This document shows positions 20,109 to 28,973 of a DNA stretch of 64,000 bases, in pieces. The position numbers were made by a program, and so were the translations under genes. The notes beneath the pieces were generated by a model. It was not told where the DNA came from. It ran no database searches and saw nothing but the letters and a program-made list of their open reading frames with translations. Location of the stretch: contig NZ_JAFIWB010000017.1 in NCBI RefSeq assembly GCF_017163705.1, positions 1 through 64,000 of the forward strand, written 5' to 3'. Position 1 is the stretch's first letter. The number at the start of each line of letters is the position of its first letter. The DNA is from Xanthomonas bonasiae. GTDB taxonomy: Bacteria; Pseudomonadota; Gammaproteobacteria; Xanthomonadales; Xanthomonadaceae.

Positions 20109-20741
20109 ATGAGCCTGCATGTCTGGTGGATGTTCTTGCTGACGGTGTTCGTGTTGTCGGGCACGCCGGGGCCGAACATGCTGCACGTAATGACGCGCAG
20201 CGTGCGTTTCGGCGTACGCCGCAGCCTGCTGGCGATGGCCGGCTGCCTGCTGGCGGTGGTGCTGGTGCTGCTGGCGTCGGCGGCAGGCCTGGGCGCGGTG
20301 CTGGACGCGTCGCCGCGCGTGTTCGAGGTGCTGCGCTACGCCGGCGTCGGCTATCTGCTGTGGCTGGGAATCGCCGCCTGGCGTAGCGGGGAGGCGCCGT
20401 TGGACCCGCAAGGCGCACCGCCCCTGACTGCGTCGCTGTCGCCGCTGCAGTTGTTCCGTGGCGGGCTGGCGATCGGATTGAGCAATCCCAAACTGCTGTT
20501 GTTCGCCGCCGCGTTCCTGCCGCAGTTCGTCGACAAGACCCAGCCGCAGTGGCCGCAATTCGCGATCCTGGTGGCCACCTTCGCCGCGTGCGAGCTGTTC
20601 TGGTACGCGGTCTACGGCATCGGCGGGCACGGCATCCGCCGCTACCTGTCCCGGCCCGGCTTGCGTCGGCTGTTCGACCGCGTCGTCGGCACCATCTTCA
20701 TCGGGTTCGGCATCGTGCTGTTGCGCTTCCGGCCGCAGTAG
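20109..20741 (+). CDS. LysE/RhtB family amino acid exporter
   Basis: A 210-aa inner-membrane exporter with about six hydrophobic segments. The LysE signature near the N-terminus (FVLSGTPGPNMLHVMTRSVRFG) and the IGLSNPKLLLFAAAFLPQFV block of helix 4 are both present. The family expels amino acids or homoserine lactones; the substrate is not predictable here. The ATG at 20109 is chosen because it opens the first membrane helix; an earlier in-frame Met adds a non-hydrophobic leader. Confidence 0.9.
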   Translation: MSLHVWWMFLLTVFVLSGTPGPNMLHVMTRSVRFGVRRSLLAMAGCLLAVVLVLLASAAGLGAVLDASPRVFEVLRYAGVGYLLWLGIAAWRSGEAPLDPQGAPPLTASLSPLQLFRGGLAIGLSNPKLLLFAAAFLPQFVDKTQPQWPQFAILVATFAACELFWYAVYGIGGHGIRRYLSRPGLRRLFDRVVGTIFIGFGIVLLRFRPQ

Positions 20742-20883
20742 CGGCAGGACCGCGGCGGCGGACAGGGATGCCGCGGCCCGCCGTCGATTGCCGTCCGCGC
20801 GATGATTGCGCTGCGGAGCATCCCTTCACTCCGGTCAGGCCGCTTCGGCGCACGGTTTGGCCACAGCATCAGGCGATCCACGC

Positions 20884-21324
20884 ATGACATGGCCCTTCGC
20901 ATACCAAAACGCATCGCTGGAGTTCGAACGCTTCATGGTCGATGCGCGCGACGCGTCGGATCTGGCGACGACCAACATGGCCTGGAACATGGTGGTCGGC
21001 GTGCTGCACACCTTCCGGCGTCGCCTCACTGTCCAGGAAGGCCTCCGTTTTGCCGACATCCTGCCGCCGGTGCTGCGTGCGCTGTTCGTCGAAGGCTGGG
21101 ACAGCGAAGCGCCGATCCTGGCGTTCGGCCCGGATGAGGAGCTGTTGGCGGAAGTCCGTTCGGTTCGCGCGGCGCACAATTTCGCCCCGCCCAACGCGGT
21201 GCAGGCCGTCGCCCAGGCATTGCGCAGGAACGTCGACAACGTCGAGCTGGACCGGGTATTGGCGACATTGCCTGTCGGTGCCGCCGCGTTCTGGTCCGTC
21301 GCACCGTCCGTTCGCGTCGCCTGA
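20884..21324 (+). CDS. DUF2267-like protein
   Basis: A 146-aa soluble, helical protein. The pattern ATTNMAWNMVVGVLHTFRRRLTVQEGLRFADILPPVLRALFVEGW repeats weakly in the second half (NAVQAVAQALRRNVDNVELDRVLATLP). This duplicated-helix layout is typical of DUF2267, whose function is unknown. The ATG at 20884 opens the conserved region. It stands between a LysE exporter and a small membrane protein, all on the same strand. Confidence 0.7.
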   Translation: MTWPFAYQNASLEFERFMVDARDASDLATTNMAWNMVVGVLHTFRRRLTVQEGLRFADILPPVLRALFVEGWDSEAPILAFGPDEELLAEVRSVRAAHNFAPPNAVQAVAQALRRNVDNVELDRVLATLPVGAAAFWSVAPSVRVA

Positions 21325-21394
21325 GCCTGCCCAAGAAGGTACCTTTCAAGTTGAAACGCCCCATCTTGGGAGGGCGGCAGGGAACAGGATTGCG

Positions 21395-21661
21395 ATGAAC
21401 CAGACGGTCTTCCTCATGTTCTTCTTCGCCACAGCGCCGGTCGCGCTGATGCCTAGCGTCATTTCCTGGCTCACCCGGCACCGTTCGCGCCGGCCGATCG
21501 TGATCGCCAACCTGGCGCTGTGGGTGCTCATCTTCTTTGCGGCGAGGAGCTTCACCCTCGGCACGTCGAGCAACTTCCAGTTGCCGACGCTGCTGGCCCT
21601 GATCGCGTGGCTGGTATTGCTCGGCTATTCGATTCGTGGCAGTTCTTCGAAAGGAAGCTGA
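21395..21661 (+). CDS. Small two-helix membrane protein
   Basis: An 88-aa inner-membrane protein with hydrophobic segments at about 4-24, 37-50 and 64-80. Between the first two is a basic loop, SWLTRHRSRRP, followed by IVIANLALWVLIFF. This P-x-basic-loop-IxxxNLxLW layout recalls the family named after the T4 superinfection immunity protein (Imm), though similarity is weak and a role in phage exclusion is speculative. The start has a GGAA-like site 6 bases upstream (GGAACAGG). Confidence 0.6.
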   Translation: MNQTVFLMFFFATAPVALMPSVISWLTRHRSRRPIVIANLALWVLIFFAARSFTLGTSSNFQLPTLLALIAWLVLLGYSIRGSSSKGS

Positions 21662-21813
21662 GCTCCCAGGAGATCAACATTCCTTCGTAGCGATACCGGT
21701 AGTGGTTGCGCCTGGTCCAACCGGTCGAGTCTGCGGTCACGATTTCTATGGTTGGTTGACGCGAACGGCGCGCGCGACCGGTCCTTATGCCGCTTCGCTC
21801 AGCGCGCCTGTAC

Positions 21814-22335
21814 CTATCCCTCCACGCCCAGATCCTCCCGCAACCGCGCCAACGCGCGCCGCGCGTCGCCGACCACCAGCGGCGCCGGGACCGCCAGCAT
21901 CAGGTTGAGCGGCAGGCCGAATTCCTCGAAGTGCCAGCCGTGGGTGTCGACGCGGCCGTCGGCGCCGATCGCGCCGGGATGGCGGGCGCGGATGCGCTGG
22001 GCGAAGCTGCCGTCGTCGGGGATGTAGCCGTACACCGGCTTGCCCAGGGCGACGGCGTAGCCGACCTCGAAGCAGGTGCCGCTGTCCGGCTCCGGGCCGC
22101 GGAAGAAATCCAGGTTGGCCAGCACCGCATCGGCCTGCGCGATCAGGCCGATGTTGGCCTCATAGATCCAGCGCGCCTGCGCGGCGGGGTCGGCGATGTG
22201 CGCCGGCACCGCCTGGTCCAGCGGGAACAGGCCATCGAATCCGAATTCGCGGCACAGCGCCTTCAAGGCGTCGCCGCGCGCGGCGGCATCGGGGCGGAAC
22301 ACGTCGGGGCCGGCGAGGTACAGCGTGCGGATCAT
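21814..22335 (-). CDS. Nucleoside 2-deoxyribosyltransferase family protein
   Basis: A 173-aa cytosolic protein of the NDT/DUF4406-like fold. It has the N-terminal LYLAGPDVFRPDA and the catalytic-type block SGTCFEVGYAVALGKPVYGY, with the Asp-Ser-Gly and Glu expected for glycosyl transfer or N-glycoside hydrolysis. ADAVLANLDFFRGPEPDSGT matches family members. It probably acts in nucleotide salvage or clean-up of odd nucleotides. The ATG at 22335 opens the first beta strand. It is divergent from the oxygenase gene at 22439. Confidence 0.88.
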   Translation of the reverse strand: MIRTLYLAGPDVFRPDAAARGDALKALCREFGFDGLFPLDQAVPAHIADPAAQARWIYEANIGLIAQADAVLANLDFFRGPEPDSGTCFEVGYAVALGKPVYGYIPDDGSFAQRIRARHPGAIGADGRVDTHGWHFEEFGLPLNLMLAVPAPLVVGDARRALARLREDLGVEG

Positions 22336-22438
22336 CGGCGAGGGCAGGTGGGCAGCGGGGCGCTCATTGTCGGCGCGCACATGGAGGGATGCCAACGACA
22401 CAGCTGCGATGCCGCGGGATCGCTGGTAAGGTCGCGCG

Positions 22439-23146
22439 ATGTCCGATTCCACTCCCGATTTCATCGAGGTCTTCGACGGCGCCATGTCCCGCGAGGACTG
22501 CGCCGCGATCATGCGCCGTCTCCGCGCCAGTTCGCAGTTGCAGCCGGGCGAGGTCGGCAGCGGCGTATTCCCCGAGCTCAAGCATAGCCGCGACCTGCGC
22601 ATCAGCGGCCTGGAGCCGTGGCGCGACGTGGAACAGCGGCTGCAGCAGGCGGTGTTCGCCGGCCTGCTCGGCTACCTGCGCAAGTACCCGCAGGCACTGA
22701 TCTCGCCGCTGATGCTGCAGGTGCCCGGCGCCGACGGCCAGCCGCACCGGCTCGGTGCCGACGATTTCGCGCTGCTCGACGACGCGGCGCTGTCCAACCT
22801 GGCCCGCACCTGCCTGCGTCCGGGCGCGATCAACCTGCAGTGGTACGCCGCGGGCGAAGGCGGCTATCCGTACTGGCATTGCGAGCTGTACCCGCGCGAT
22901 CCCGGCGCCGAAACCCTGCACCGGCATCTGCTGTGGACGCTGTACCTCAACGACGACTTTCAGGACGGCGAAACCGAGTTCCTGTTCCAGCAGCGCAAGA
23001 TCGCGCCGCGCGCCGGCAGCCTGCTGATCGCCCCGACCGCGTTCACCCACACCCACCGTGGCAACCGCCCGCAGGGCGGCGACAAGTTCATCGCCACCAG
23101 CTGGATCCTGTTCCAGTCGGCGCAGGCGCTTTACGGCCGGGAGTAG
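22439..23146 (+). CDS. 2-oxoglutarate/Fe(II) oxygenase-like protein
   Basis: A 235-aa protein resembling prolyl 4-hydroxylase-type oxygenases. The jelly-roll core shows YPYWHCELYPRD (first His and an acidic ligand, HxE form), then LLWTLYLNDDFQDGETEF. The distal His and the 2-oxoglutarate-binding Arg appear in FTHTHRGNRP. The substrate is unknown. Its stop codon overlaps the first base of an inverted repeat shared with the convergent radical SAM gene. Confidence 0.8.
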   Translation: MSDSTPDFIEVFDGAMSREDCAAIMRRLRASSQLQPGEVGSGVFPELKHSRDLRISGLEPWRDVEQRLQQAVFAGLLGYLRKYPQALISPLMLQVPGADGQPHRLGADDFALLDDAALSNLARTCLRPGAINLQWYAAGEGGYPYWHCELYPRDPGAETLHRHLLWTLYLNDDFQDGETEFLFQQRKIAPRAGSLLIAPTAFTHTHRGNRPQGGDKFIATSWILFQSAQALYGRE

Positions 23147-23352
23147 GGAGTCGGGATTGGGGATTCGCAACAGCGGGATGCGGCGGCTGTTGGCCTGCCG
23201 GCTTTCGTTTGGCCACTGACTGGCGCACGTTCTCGTCGCCAGCCGGATCTATCCCGGTCACTGCGGCCGCGTTCCGGCGAAACTAGGGACGAAGTCAGCG
23301 GCTACCGCAGCACGCCTTTGCGCGCTCTTACGAATCCCCAATCCCGACTCCC
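23146..23352. repeat. Perfect 22-bp inverted repeat between convergent genes
   Basis: 23146-23167 (GGGAGTCGGGATTGGGGATTCG reversed in the second copy) and 23331-23352 are exact inverted copies, 163 bases apart. The unit is the same GGGATTGGGGATTCG family as at 4998-5020. The pair brackets the whole gap between two convergent genes and could fold into a long stem in either transcript. Confidence 0.75.
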
Positions 23353-23356
23353 CGCC

Positions 23357-24442
23357 TCAAAACAGCACGCCCTGCGGCGACGGCGCGCGCGGCGGCAGCG
23401 GCCTGACGAAGCGGCCGCAATCCAGCGGCCGGCGCGTGCGTTCCGCGTAGCCCAGCCGCTTGTGCGCCAGCGCGAAACGCCGCGCCAGCAGGTCGGCATA
23501 GACGCCTTCGCCGCGCATGCGCTTACCGAAGGTGGCGTCGTAGTCCTTGCCGCCGCGCAGCTGCTGCACCGTGCTCATCACGTGCGCGGCGCGGTCGGGA
23601 TGGTGCGCCTGCAGCCAGTCGCGGAACAGCGGCGCGACCTCGTGCGGCAGCCGCAGCAGCACGTAGCCGGCCGAGTCGGCGCCGGCGGCGTGCGCCGCTT
23701 CCAGCACCGCTTCCAGTTCGTGATCGTTGATCCACGGGATCACCGGCGCCACCATCACCCCCACCGGCACCCCCGCCTCGTGCAGGGTGCGCATCGCGCG
23801 CAGCCGCGCGTGCGGCGCCGAGGCGCGCGGCTCCAGCCGCGCCGACAGGCGCGGGTCCAGCGAAGTGACCGAGAAGTGCACGCTGACCAGGTTCTCGCGC
23901 GCCAACGGCACCAGCAGGTCCAGGTCGCGCTCGACCAGCGCGTTCTTGGTGATCAGCGAGAACGGATGGCGGGTTTCCCACAGCACCTCGATCAGCCGCC
24001 GGGTCAGCTGCAGCTTGCGCTCGATCGGCTGGTAGGCGTCGGTGTTGATGCCCAGCGCGATCGGGCTGGGCACGTAGCCGGGCTTGGCCAGTTCGCGGCG
24101 CAGCAGTTCCGGCGCGCTGGTCTTGGCGAACAGGCGGGTCTCGAAGTCCAGCCCCGGCGACAGGTTCAGATAGGCGTGGCTGGGACGCGCGAAGCAGTAG
24201 CTGCAGCCATGCTCGCAGCCGCGGTACGGATTGACCGACTGCGAAAAGCCCACGTCCGGCGACTGGTTGCGGCTGATGATGCTGCGCGCGGTCTCCTCGC
24301 GCACCTCGGTGCGCAGCCGCGGCGCGGCGAATTCCTCGCTGTCGTCGGGATGCCAGCCGTCGTCCTCGGCCTGGCTGATGGTGCGTTCGAAGCGGCCGGG
24401 CAGGTGGCTGCCGGCGCCGCGTCCCTTGATGGCCGTGCTCAT
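23357..24442 (-). CDS. Radical SAM protein of the PA0069 family
   Basis: A 361-aa radical SAM enzyme. The [4Fe-4S]-binding cysteines are in the CEHGCSYC motif. Downstream blocks (SLITKNALVERDLDLL, SVTSLDPRLSARLEPRA, VMVAPVIPWINDHE) are typical of the SplB-like/PA0069 group, annotated as spore-photoproduct-lyase-like although the true substrate is unknown. The ATG at 24442 is used; an alternative Met is two codons upstream. Confidence 0.88.
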   Translation of the reverse strand: MSTAIKGRGAGSHLPGRFERTISQAEDDGWHPDDSEEFAAPRLRTEVREETARSIISRNQSPDVGFSQSVNPYRGCEHGCSYCFARPSHAYLNLSPGLDFETRLFAKTSAPELLRRELAKPGYVPSPIALGINTDAYQPIERKLQLTRRLIEVLWETRHPFSLITKNALVERDLDLLVPLARENLVSVHFSVTSLDPRLSARLEPRASAPHARLRAMRTLHEAGVPVGVMVAPVIPWINDHELEAVLEAAHAAGADSAGYVLLRLPHEVAPLFRDWLQAHHPDRAAHVMSTVQQLRGGKDYDATFGKRMRGEGVYADLLARRFALAHKRLGYAERTRRPLDCGRFVRPLPPRAPSPQGVLF

Positions 24443-24550
24443 CCGCACAGGCTACGCCGCCACGGTCTCAGCCACTGCGACGGCACGCGGGCAACGCTGA
24501 ATCTTTCAGCGCCACGCGCAGGAGCCGCGCCGGCCCCGTAGAATCCGCCG

Positions 24551-26023
24551 ATGTTCGTATTCGCGACCCTGCAGAACACCTGGGACTGGCTGACCGGCAT
24601 TCCCCATTTCGGCGCCTACCTCACCGCCGCCTATCTGCTGTACATCCTGTGGCTGAGCGGCTGGATCGTGCTGCAGAAGCGCGAGCCGGCGGCGACGCTG
24701 AGCTGGGTGCTGTCGCTGGCGGCGCTGCCGTACCTCGGCTTCGTCATCTACTACCTGCTCGGCCCGCAGAAGGTGAAGCGGCAACGCCTGCGTCGCGGTC
24801 GCTCGCGTTCGGGCATGGAGCACTACAGCAGCGTCTGCCCGCCCGACGCCGATTGCACCGAGCTGGCCAAGATCGCCCAGGCCACCACCGGCCTGGCGCC
24901 GAGTTCGGCGACCACCGCGCAATGGCTGGTCGACGGCGCCGCCACCTACGAGGCGATCGTGCGCGACATCGCCGCCGCGCAGCACCACGTGCACCTGGAG
25001 TACTACATCTTCAATCCCGACCGCAGCGGCACGCGCATCCGCGATGCGCTGGTCGAGCGCGCCCGCGCCGGGGTCAAGGTACGCCTGCTGCTGGATGCGG
25101 TGGGCTCCTCGCAGGTGCGCAAGCGCTTCCTGCAGCCGCTGCTGGACGCCGGCGGCGAGGCGGCCTGGTTCCATCCCACCCAGCTGCTGCGCCCGTTCAA
25201 GTTCAAGCGGCCGTGGGTGAACCTGCGCACCCACCGCAAGATCGTGGTGATCGACGGGCGCATCGGCTTCACCGGCGGCATCAACGTCACCGACGAGGAG
25301 AACGAGGCGCTGCGCCCCGACGCCTACCGCGACCTGCACGTGCGCTGCGAGGGCCACGTGGTGCGCAGCCTGCAGCTGGTGTTCGTCGAGGACTGGCTGT
25401 ACGCCACCCGCCAGGGCCGCGACGCCTTCGACATGGCGAAGATCTGGCCGCACGACATGCCCGGCCGCGACGACGGCGCGATCCAGGCGCAGGTGCTGGT
25501 GTCCGGTCCGGATTCGTCGTGGGAGAGCATCCACCGCATGCAGGTGGCGGCGATCTACGAGGCGCAGCGCAGGGTGTGGCTGGTGACGCCGTATTTCGTG
25601 CCGGGCGAGGCCGCGCGCATGGCGCTGACCTCGGCCGCGCTGGGCGGGCTCGACGTGCGCCTGCTGGTGCCCAAGCGCAGTGATTCGCGGCTGGTGACGC
25701 TGGCGGCGCGCTCGTATTTCGACGAATTGCTGCAGGCCGGGGTCAAGATCTACGAGTACGGCCCGCGCATGCTGCACAGCAAGGCGCTGATCGTCGACGA
25801 GGAACTGTGCATCGTCGGCAGCGCCAATTTCGACAACCGCAGTTTCCGGCTCAATTTCGAAGTCTCGGCGATGTTCCGCGACCGGCAGATGACCCAGGAG
25901 CTGGCCACGCTGATCGGCCGCGAGATCGCCGATGCAGTGCAGGTGCGCGACGACCGCAAGCGTTCGCTGTGGCGCTACCGGTTGCCCGAAGCGATGGCGC
26001 GGCTGACCTCGCCGCTGCTGTAG
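24551..26023 (+). CDS. cls: Cardiolipin synthase
   Basis: A 490-aa phospholipase D superfamily enzyme that joins two phosphatidylglycerols into cardiolipin at the inner membrane. Two N-terminal membrane segments (about 15-35 and 45-70) precede two HKD motifs: H228/K230/D235 in HRKIVVIDG and H409/K411/D416 in HSKALIVDE. Length and the C-terminal WRYRLPEAMARLTSPLL end match ClsA-type enzymes. Confidence 0.94.
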   Translation: MFVFATLQNTWDWLTGIPHFGAYLTAAYLLYILWLSGWIVLQKREPAATLSWVLSLAALPYLGFVIYYLLGPQKVKRQRLRRGRSRSGMEHYSSVCPPDADCTELAKIAQATTGLAPSSATTAQWLVDGAATYEAIVRDIAAAQHHVHLEYYIFNPDRSGTRIRDALVERARAGVKVRLLLDAVGSSQVRKRFLQPLLDAGGEAAWFHPTQLLRPFKFKRPWVNLRTHRKIVVIDGRIGFTGGINVTDEENEALRPDAYRDLHVRCEGHVVRSLQLVFVEDWLYATRQGRDAFDMAKIWPHDMPGRDDGAIQAQVLVSGPDSSWESIHRMQVAAIYEAQRRVWLVTPYFVPGEAARMALTSAALGGLDVRLLVPKRSDSRLVTLAARSYFDELLQAGVKIYEYGPRMLHSKALIVDEELCIVGSANFDNRSFRLNFEVSAMFRDRQMTQELATLIGREIADAVQVRDDRKRSLWRYRLPEAMARLTSPLL

Positions 26024-26203
26024 GCGCGTCGTCGATCCCCGGACAGGTCGCGCCTTGCTTGCGCGTGCCAGGGAGCGGGGACGTATGCGAGCGAGACCCT
26101 GCGGGCTCGGCTTGAATGGCGGCACGACGCCCGTTCCGACGGTTCGCCGTGGAACCGGTCGCCCGGGCGGCGCTACACTGCGCCCATCCTTGGGGAGATC
26201 GTC

Positions 26204-26473
26204 ATGTACTGGCTTTTTCTGCTGCTCGCGCTCGCTGCCTTCGTCCTGGCGTTCTCCACGCCGCACATGTCGTTGCTGGTGCTGGCCTTGTTGGCGGCGC
26301 TGGGATTCCTGCTTGCCTGGGCGCGCGGCTGGTACGTGGCCAAGATCGGCGACGCCAGCCAACGCGACGCGGCACCGATGATCGATCCGGCCGAGCTGCG
26401 CCGGCTGCGCGAACAGGCCGAGGCGCGCCGCGCGGCGGCCGCCGCGGCCAGCGACGACGCGATCTCCTCGTAG
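26204..26473 (+). CDS. Small inner-membrane protein upstream of pdxJ
   Basis: An 89-aa protein with two membrane helices (about 2-22 and 24-43) and a soluble helical tail rich in Ala and Arg ([18 protein letters not shown]). A GGGGAG site 6 bases before the ATG is clear. It ends 13 bases before pdxJ, so it is probably co-transcribed with it. Function unknown. Confidence 0.75.
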   Translation: MYWLFLLLALAAFVLAFSTPHMSLLVLALLAALGFLLAWARGWYVAKIGDASQRDAAPMIDPAELRRLREQAEARRAAAAAASDDAISS

Positions 26474-26486
26474 GCGCCGCCCGCCG

Positions 26487-27239
26487 ATGACCCGACTCAG
26501 CGTCAACGTCAACAAGATCGCGGTGCTGCGCAATTCGCGCGGCGGCGAACTGCCGAGCGTGCTCGAGGCGGCGCGCGCCTGCCTGGACGCCGGCGCGCAC
26601 GGCATCACCGTGCACCCGCGCCCGGACCGGCGCCACATCCATGCCGAGGACGTGCTGGCGCTGGCCGAGCTGACCCGCGCGCGCGGCGTGGAATTCAACA
26701 TCGAAGGCAATCCGTTCGCGCCGCCGCGGCCGGGCTATCCGGGGCTGATTCCGCTGTGCGCGCAGGTGCGTCCGGCGCAGGCCACCCTGGTGCCGGACGG
26801 CGACGGCCAACTGACCTCCGACCATGGCTTCGACTTCGCTCGCGACAGCGAACGGCTGCGTCCGCTGGTCGCCGAGCTGAAGGCCCTGGGCTGCCGGGTC
26901 AGCCTGTTCGTGGATGCCGACAACCCGGACCTGGCACGCGCCGCCGAACTCGGCGCCGACCGCGTCGAGCTGTACACCGGGCCGTATGCGGAAGCGTTCG
27001 ACCGCGGCGACGCCGCAGCGCCGGCCGCCTTCGCCGCGGCCGCGCGCCGCGCGCAGGCCGCCGGGCTGGGCGTCAATGCCGGCCACGACCTGGCCCAGGC
27101 CAACCTCGGCGCGTTCCTGACCGCGGTGCCGCAGGTGCTGGAGGTGTCGATCGGGCACGCGCTGATCGGCGAAGCGCTGTACGCCGGACTCGATGCCACG
27201 GTGAAGGCGTATCTCCAGATCCTGGCTGCTGCGCGGTAG
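26487..27239 (+). CDS. pdxJ: Pyridoxine 5'-phosphate synthase
   Basis: A 250-aa TIM-barrel enzyme that makes pyridoxine 5'-phosphate from 1-deoxyxylulose 5-phosphate and 3-amino-2-oxopropyl phosphate, the last ring-forming step of the DXP-dependent vitamin B6 route. Conserved blocks are present: [16 protein letters not shown] at the start, [39 protein letters not shown] and the C-terminal [11 protein letters not shown]. It is preceded closely by a small membrane protein gene. Confidence 0.96.
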   Translation: MTRLSVNVNKIAVLRNSRGGELPSVLEAARACLDAGAHGITVHPRPDRRHIHAEDVLALAELTRARGVEFNIEGNPFAPPRPGYPGLIPLCAQVRPAQATLVPDGDGQLTSDHGFDFARDSERLRPLVAELKALGCRVSLFVDADNPDLARAAELGADRVELYTGPYAEAFDRGDAAAPAAFAAAARRAQAAGLGVNAGHDLAQANLGAFLTAVPQVLEVSIGHALIGEALYAGLDATVKAYLQILAAAR

Positions 27240-27388
27240 CCCATCTGCGTTTCGAGCAGAGACGGGAGCTTGTGCGGGAGTCTCTGGGGGAGAGCAGGCC
27301 ATCGGCAACGGCCGAGCCTGCCGACCTGAGGCCGTCGGAACCAATGGCCTGGGCCGCCCCGTTGCGAATCGTCATGCCAATTGCGACC

Positions 27389-27455
27389 TGTGGGAGCGAC
27401 TTCAGTCGCGACGGGCCTTATCGATAGAGTTCGTCGCGACTGAAGTCGCTCCCAC
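27389..27455. repeat. Inverted REP-like pair
   Basis: Two nearly perfect copies face each other at 27389-27412 and 27432-27455, in the gap between pdxJ and the convergent exbD gene. The rest of this 488-base gap (27240-27727) holds a small inverted repeat (ATCCAT/ATGGAT at 27527-27543) and a terminator near 27.67 kb, but no recognisable gene. Confidence 0.8.
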
Positions 27456-27655
27456 GATGGGCATTGTCAGCCGGCGCTAGTGCCGCGCTGGACGGTAAAA
27501 GCGGAGCGCGCGCGTTCGGGAGCCAATCCATTTCATATGGATCGGGCGTGCGCTGCACCGTGGCGATGGGAAGCTCGCTCTTCTCGAGAAGCTATATCGG
27601 CACAAACGACGCCACAACAAAACCGACGGCGGCACTTTTGTTTTCGCTCCATCGC

Positions 27656-27688
27656 CAAACAAAAGAACGCCACCGTTGCCGGTGGCGT
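27656..27688 (-). terminator. Terminator after the third exbD
   Basis: A 9-bp stem ACGCCACCG/CGGTGGCGT (27667-27675 with 27680-27688) with loop TTGC. Read leftwards it is followed by TCTTTTGTTTG. The stem and loop are identical to the terminator behind exbD2 at 28499-28520. Confidence 0.75.
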
Positions 27689-27727
27689 TTGCAGTCCGTC
27701 ATGACGGAGCTGTTGCGCTAGAACGTA

Positions 27728-28135
27728 TCACTGCACGAAGCCGATGCGGTCCACCTGCGCGTTCTTGGCCGCGGCCAACACCTTGGCCATCACCTCGTAT
27801 TCGGCATCGGGGTTGGCCTCGATGCGCAGCTCCGGGGTGTTGCCGGCGGCCTGCGCCATCGCCTCCTGCAGCCGCGGCTGCAGCTCGGCCAGGGGCAGGG
27901 GACTGGCGTTCCAGAACAGCTGGCCGCTGGCGTCCAGGCGCAACTGGATCGGCGGCGGCGGCTCGAGCGGCCGCTGCGGCGTGTCGACACGCTGCGGCAG
28001 GTTCATGGTGATCGGCCGCGTCACCAGCGGCACGGTCACGATGAAGATGATCAACAGCACCAACATGACATCGACCAGCGGCGTGACATTGATTTCCGAC
28101 AACGGTCCCCGGTTCCCTGCGGTACTGAAAGCCAT
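27728..28135 (-). CDS. Third ExbD-type biopolymer transport protein
   Basis: A 135-aa inner-membrane protein with one N-terminal transmembrane helix. The helix contains the proton-path aspartate ([19 protein letters not shown]), and a periplasmic domain follows. It resembles ExbD2 at 28557 along its whole length (both carry LPQRV, PPPI.LR.DAS.QLFWN and [17 protein letters not shown]). It carries a matching terminator, so it looks like a tandem copy that has since diverged. It sits outside the exbD2 terminator and 421 bases further on, so it likely has its own promoter or depends on read-through. Confidence 0.9.
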   Translation of the reverse strand: MAFSTAGNRGPLSEINVTPLVDVMLVLLIIFIVTVPLVTRPITMNLPQRVDTPQRPLEPPPPIQLRLDASGQLFWNASPLPLAELQPRLQEAMAQAAGNTPELRIEANPDAEYEVMAKVLAAAKNAQVDRIGFVQ

Positions 28136-28384
28136 GGCCTGCCTCCTGTCCTGTGGTTGTGGTGTCGCATCTCCAGCCTACACCTGGGACAGGGCGCCGC
28201 GCGAGGGGCCAGGCGCAGGACGCTGGAGATGCCGTGGGGCGTGATTGGCGGTGCGGCACCGCGGAGCATCGCGCAGCCGTCTGCCAACGCGGTTTTCCGC
28301 TTATGGGCCAGGAGGAGGAAAGCATCGGCTTTCGGCGCAAACGGTCGTCGGTTGCCGACAGGCGTTGCATCGAGGGTGCAGCCG

Positions 28385-28409
28385 GTCGGGACTGAAGTCG
28401 CCTCCCACA
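28385..28409. repeat. Degenerate single REP-like copy
   Basis: GTCGGGACTGAAGTCGCCTCCCACA is a decayed, unpaired copy of the repeat family. It lies in the 421-base gap between the third exbD and exbD2. That gap also holds the exbD2 terminator; I see no gene in it. Confidence 0.6.
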
Positions 28410-28490
28410 ATGGGTCCGACGGCGCGTTGCCGAACCTGCGAGCAGTCGCATGCCGGCGTCGATCTCCTGCCGGTTTGCACGACGCCGCCC

Positions 28491-28520
28491 AAAAAAAAAC
28501 GCCACCGTTGCCGGTGGCGT
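28491..28520 (-). terminator. Strong terminator of the tonB-exbB-exbD operon
   Basis: A 9-bp stem ACGCCACCG/CGGTGGCGT with a TTGC loop (28499-28520). Read leftwards it is followed by nine uninterrupted T (the A run at 28491-28499). It lies 37 bases beyond the exbD2 stop. Confidence 0.92.
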
Positions 28521-28556
28521 TGCAGTCGCGTCATGACTGAGGTGTTGCGGTAGAGC

Positions 28557-28970
28557 TTATTGCTGCACGAAGCCGATCTTTTTCATGTCCGAATTCTTGG
28601 CGGCGGCCAGCACCTTGGCCATCACTTCGTATTCGGAATCCGGATTGGCATCGATGCGCAGTTCCGGCTGGTTGGTCGGATCGCGCTGTACTTCGTTTTC
28701 CATCATCTGCGGAAGCGCCGTCACAGCCACCGGGCTGTTGTTCCAGAAGAGCTGGTTCGACGCATCGATACGCAGATCGATCGGCGGCGGCGGATCGCGC
28801 AACTGCGGCGGCGGGTTGATCACTCGCTGCGGCAGGTCCACGTCGATCGGGTAGGTCATGATCGGCGCGGTCACGATGAAGATGATCAACAGCACCAGCA
28901 TCACGTCGACCAGCGGCGTGACGTTGATGTCGGCCATGGGACCACGGCCGCTTCCTGAGCTGAACGCCAT
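28557..28970 (-). CDS. exbD2: ExbD2, proton-channel subunit
   Basis: A 137-aa ExbD family protein. The single N-terminal helix has the conserved Asp ([14 protein letters not shown]), and the periplasmic domain ends GFVQQ. It couples the proton gradient to TonB. In Xanthomonas campestris a second exbD in this operon is known and was reported to matter for plant interaction rather than iron uptake. It starts 3 bases after the exbD1 stop and is followed by the operon terminator. Confidence 0.93.
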   Translation of the reverse strand: MAFSSGSGRGPMADINVTPLVDVMLVLLIIFIVTAPIMTYPIDVDLPQRVINPPPQLRDPPPPIDLRIDASNQLFWNNSPVAVTALPQMMENEVQRDPTNQPELRIDANPDSEYEVMAKVLAAAKNSDMKKIGFVQQ

Positions 28971-28973
28971 GGC

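Noticed and set aside
27527-27543. Short inverted repeat ATCCAT/ATGGAT as an operator or RNA gene
   Set aside because: Too short and isolated, with no neighbouring promoter or start codon it would serve.
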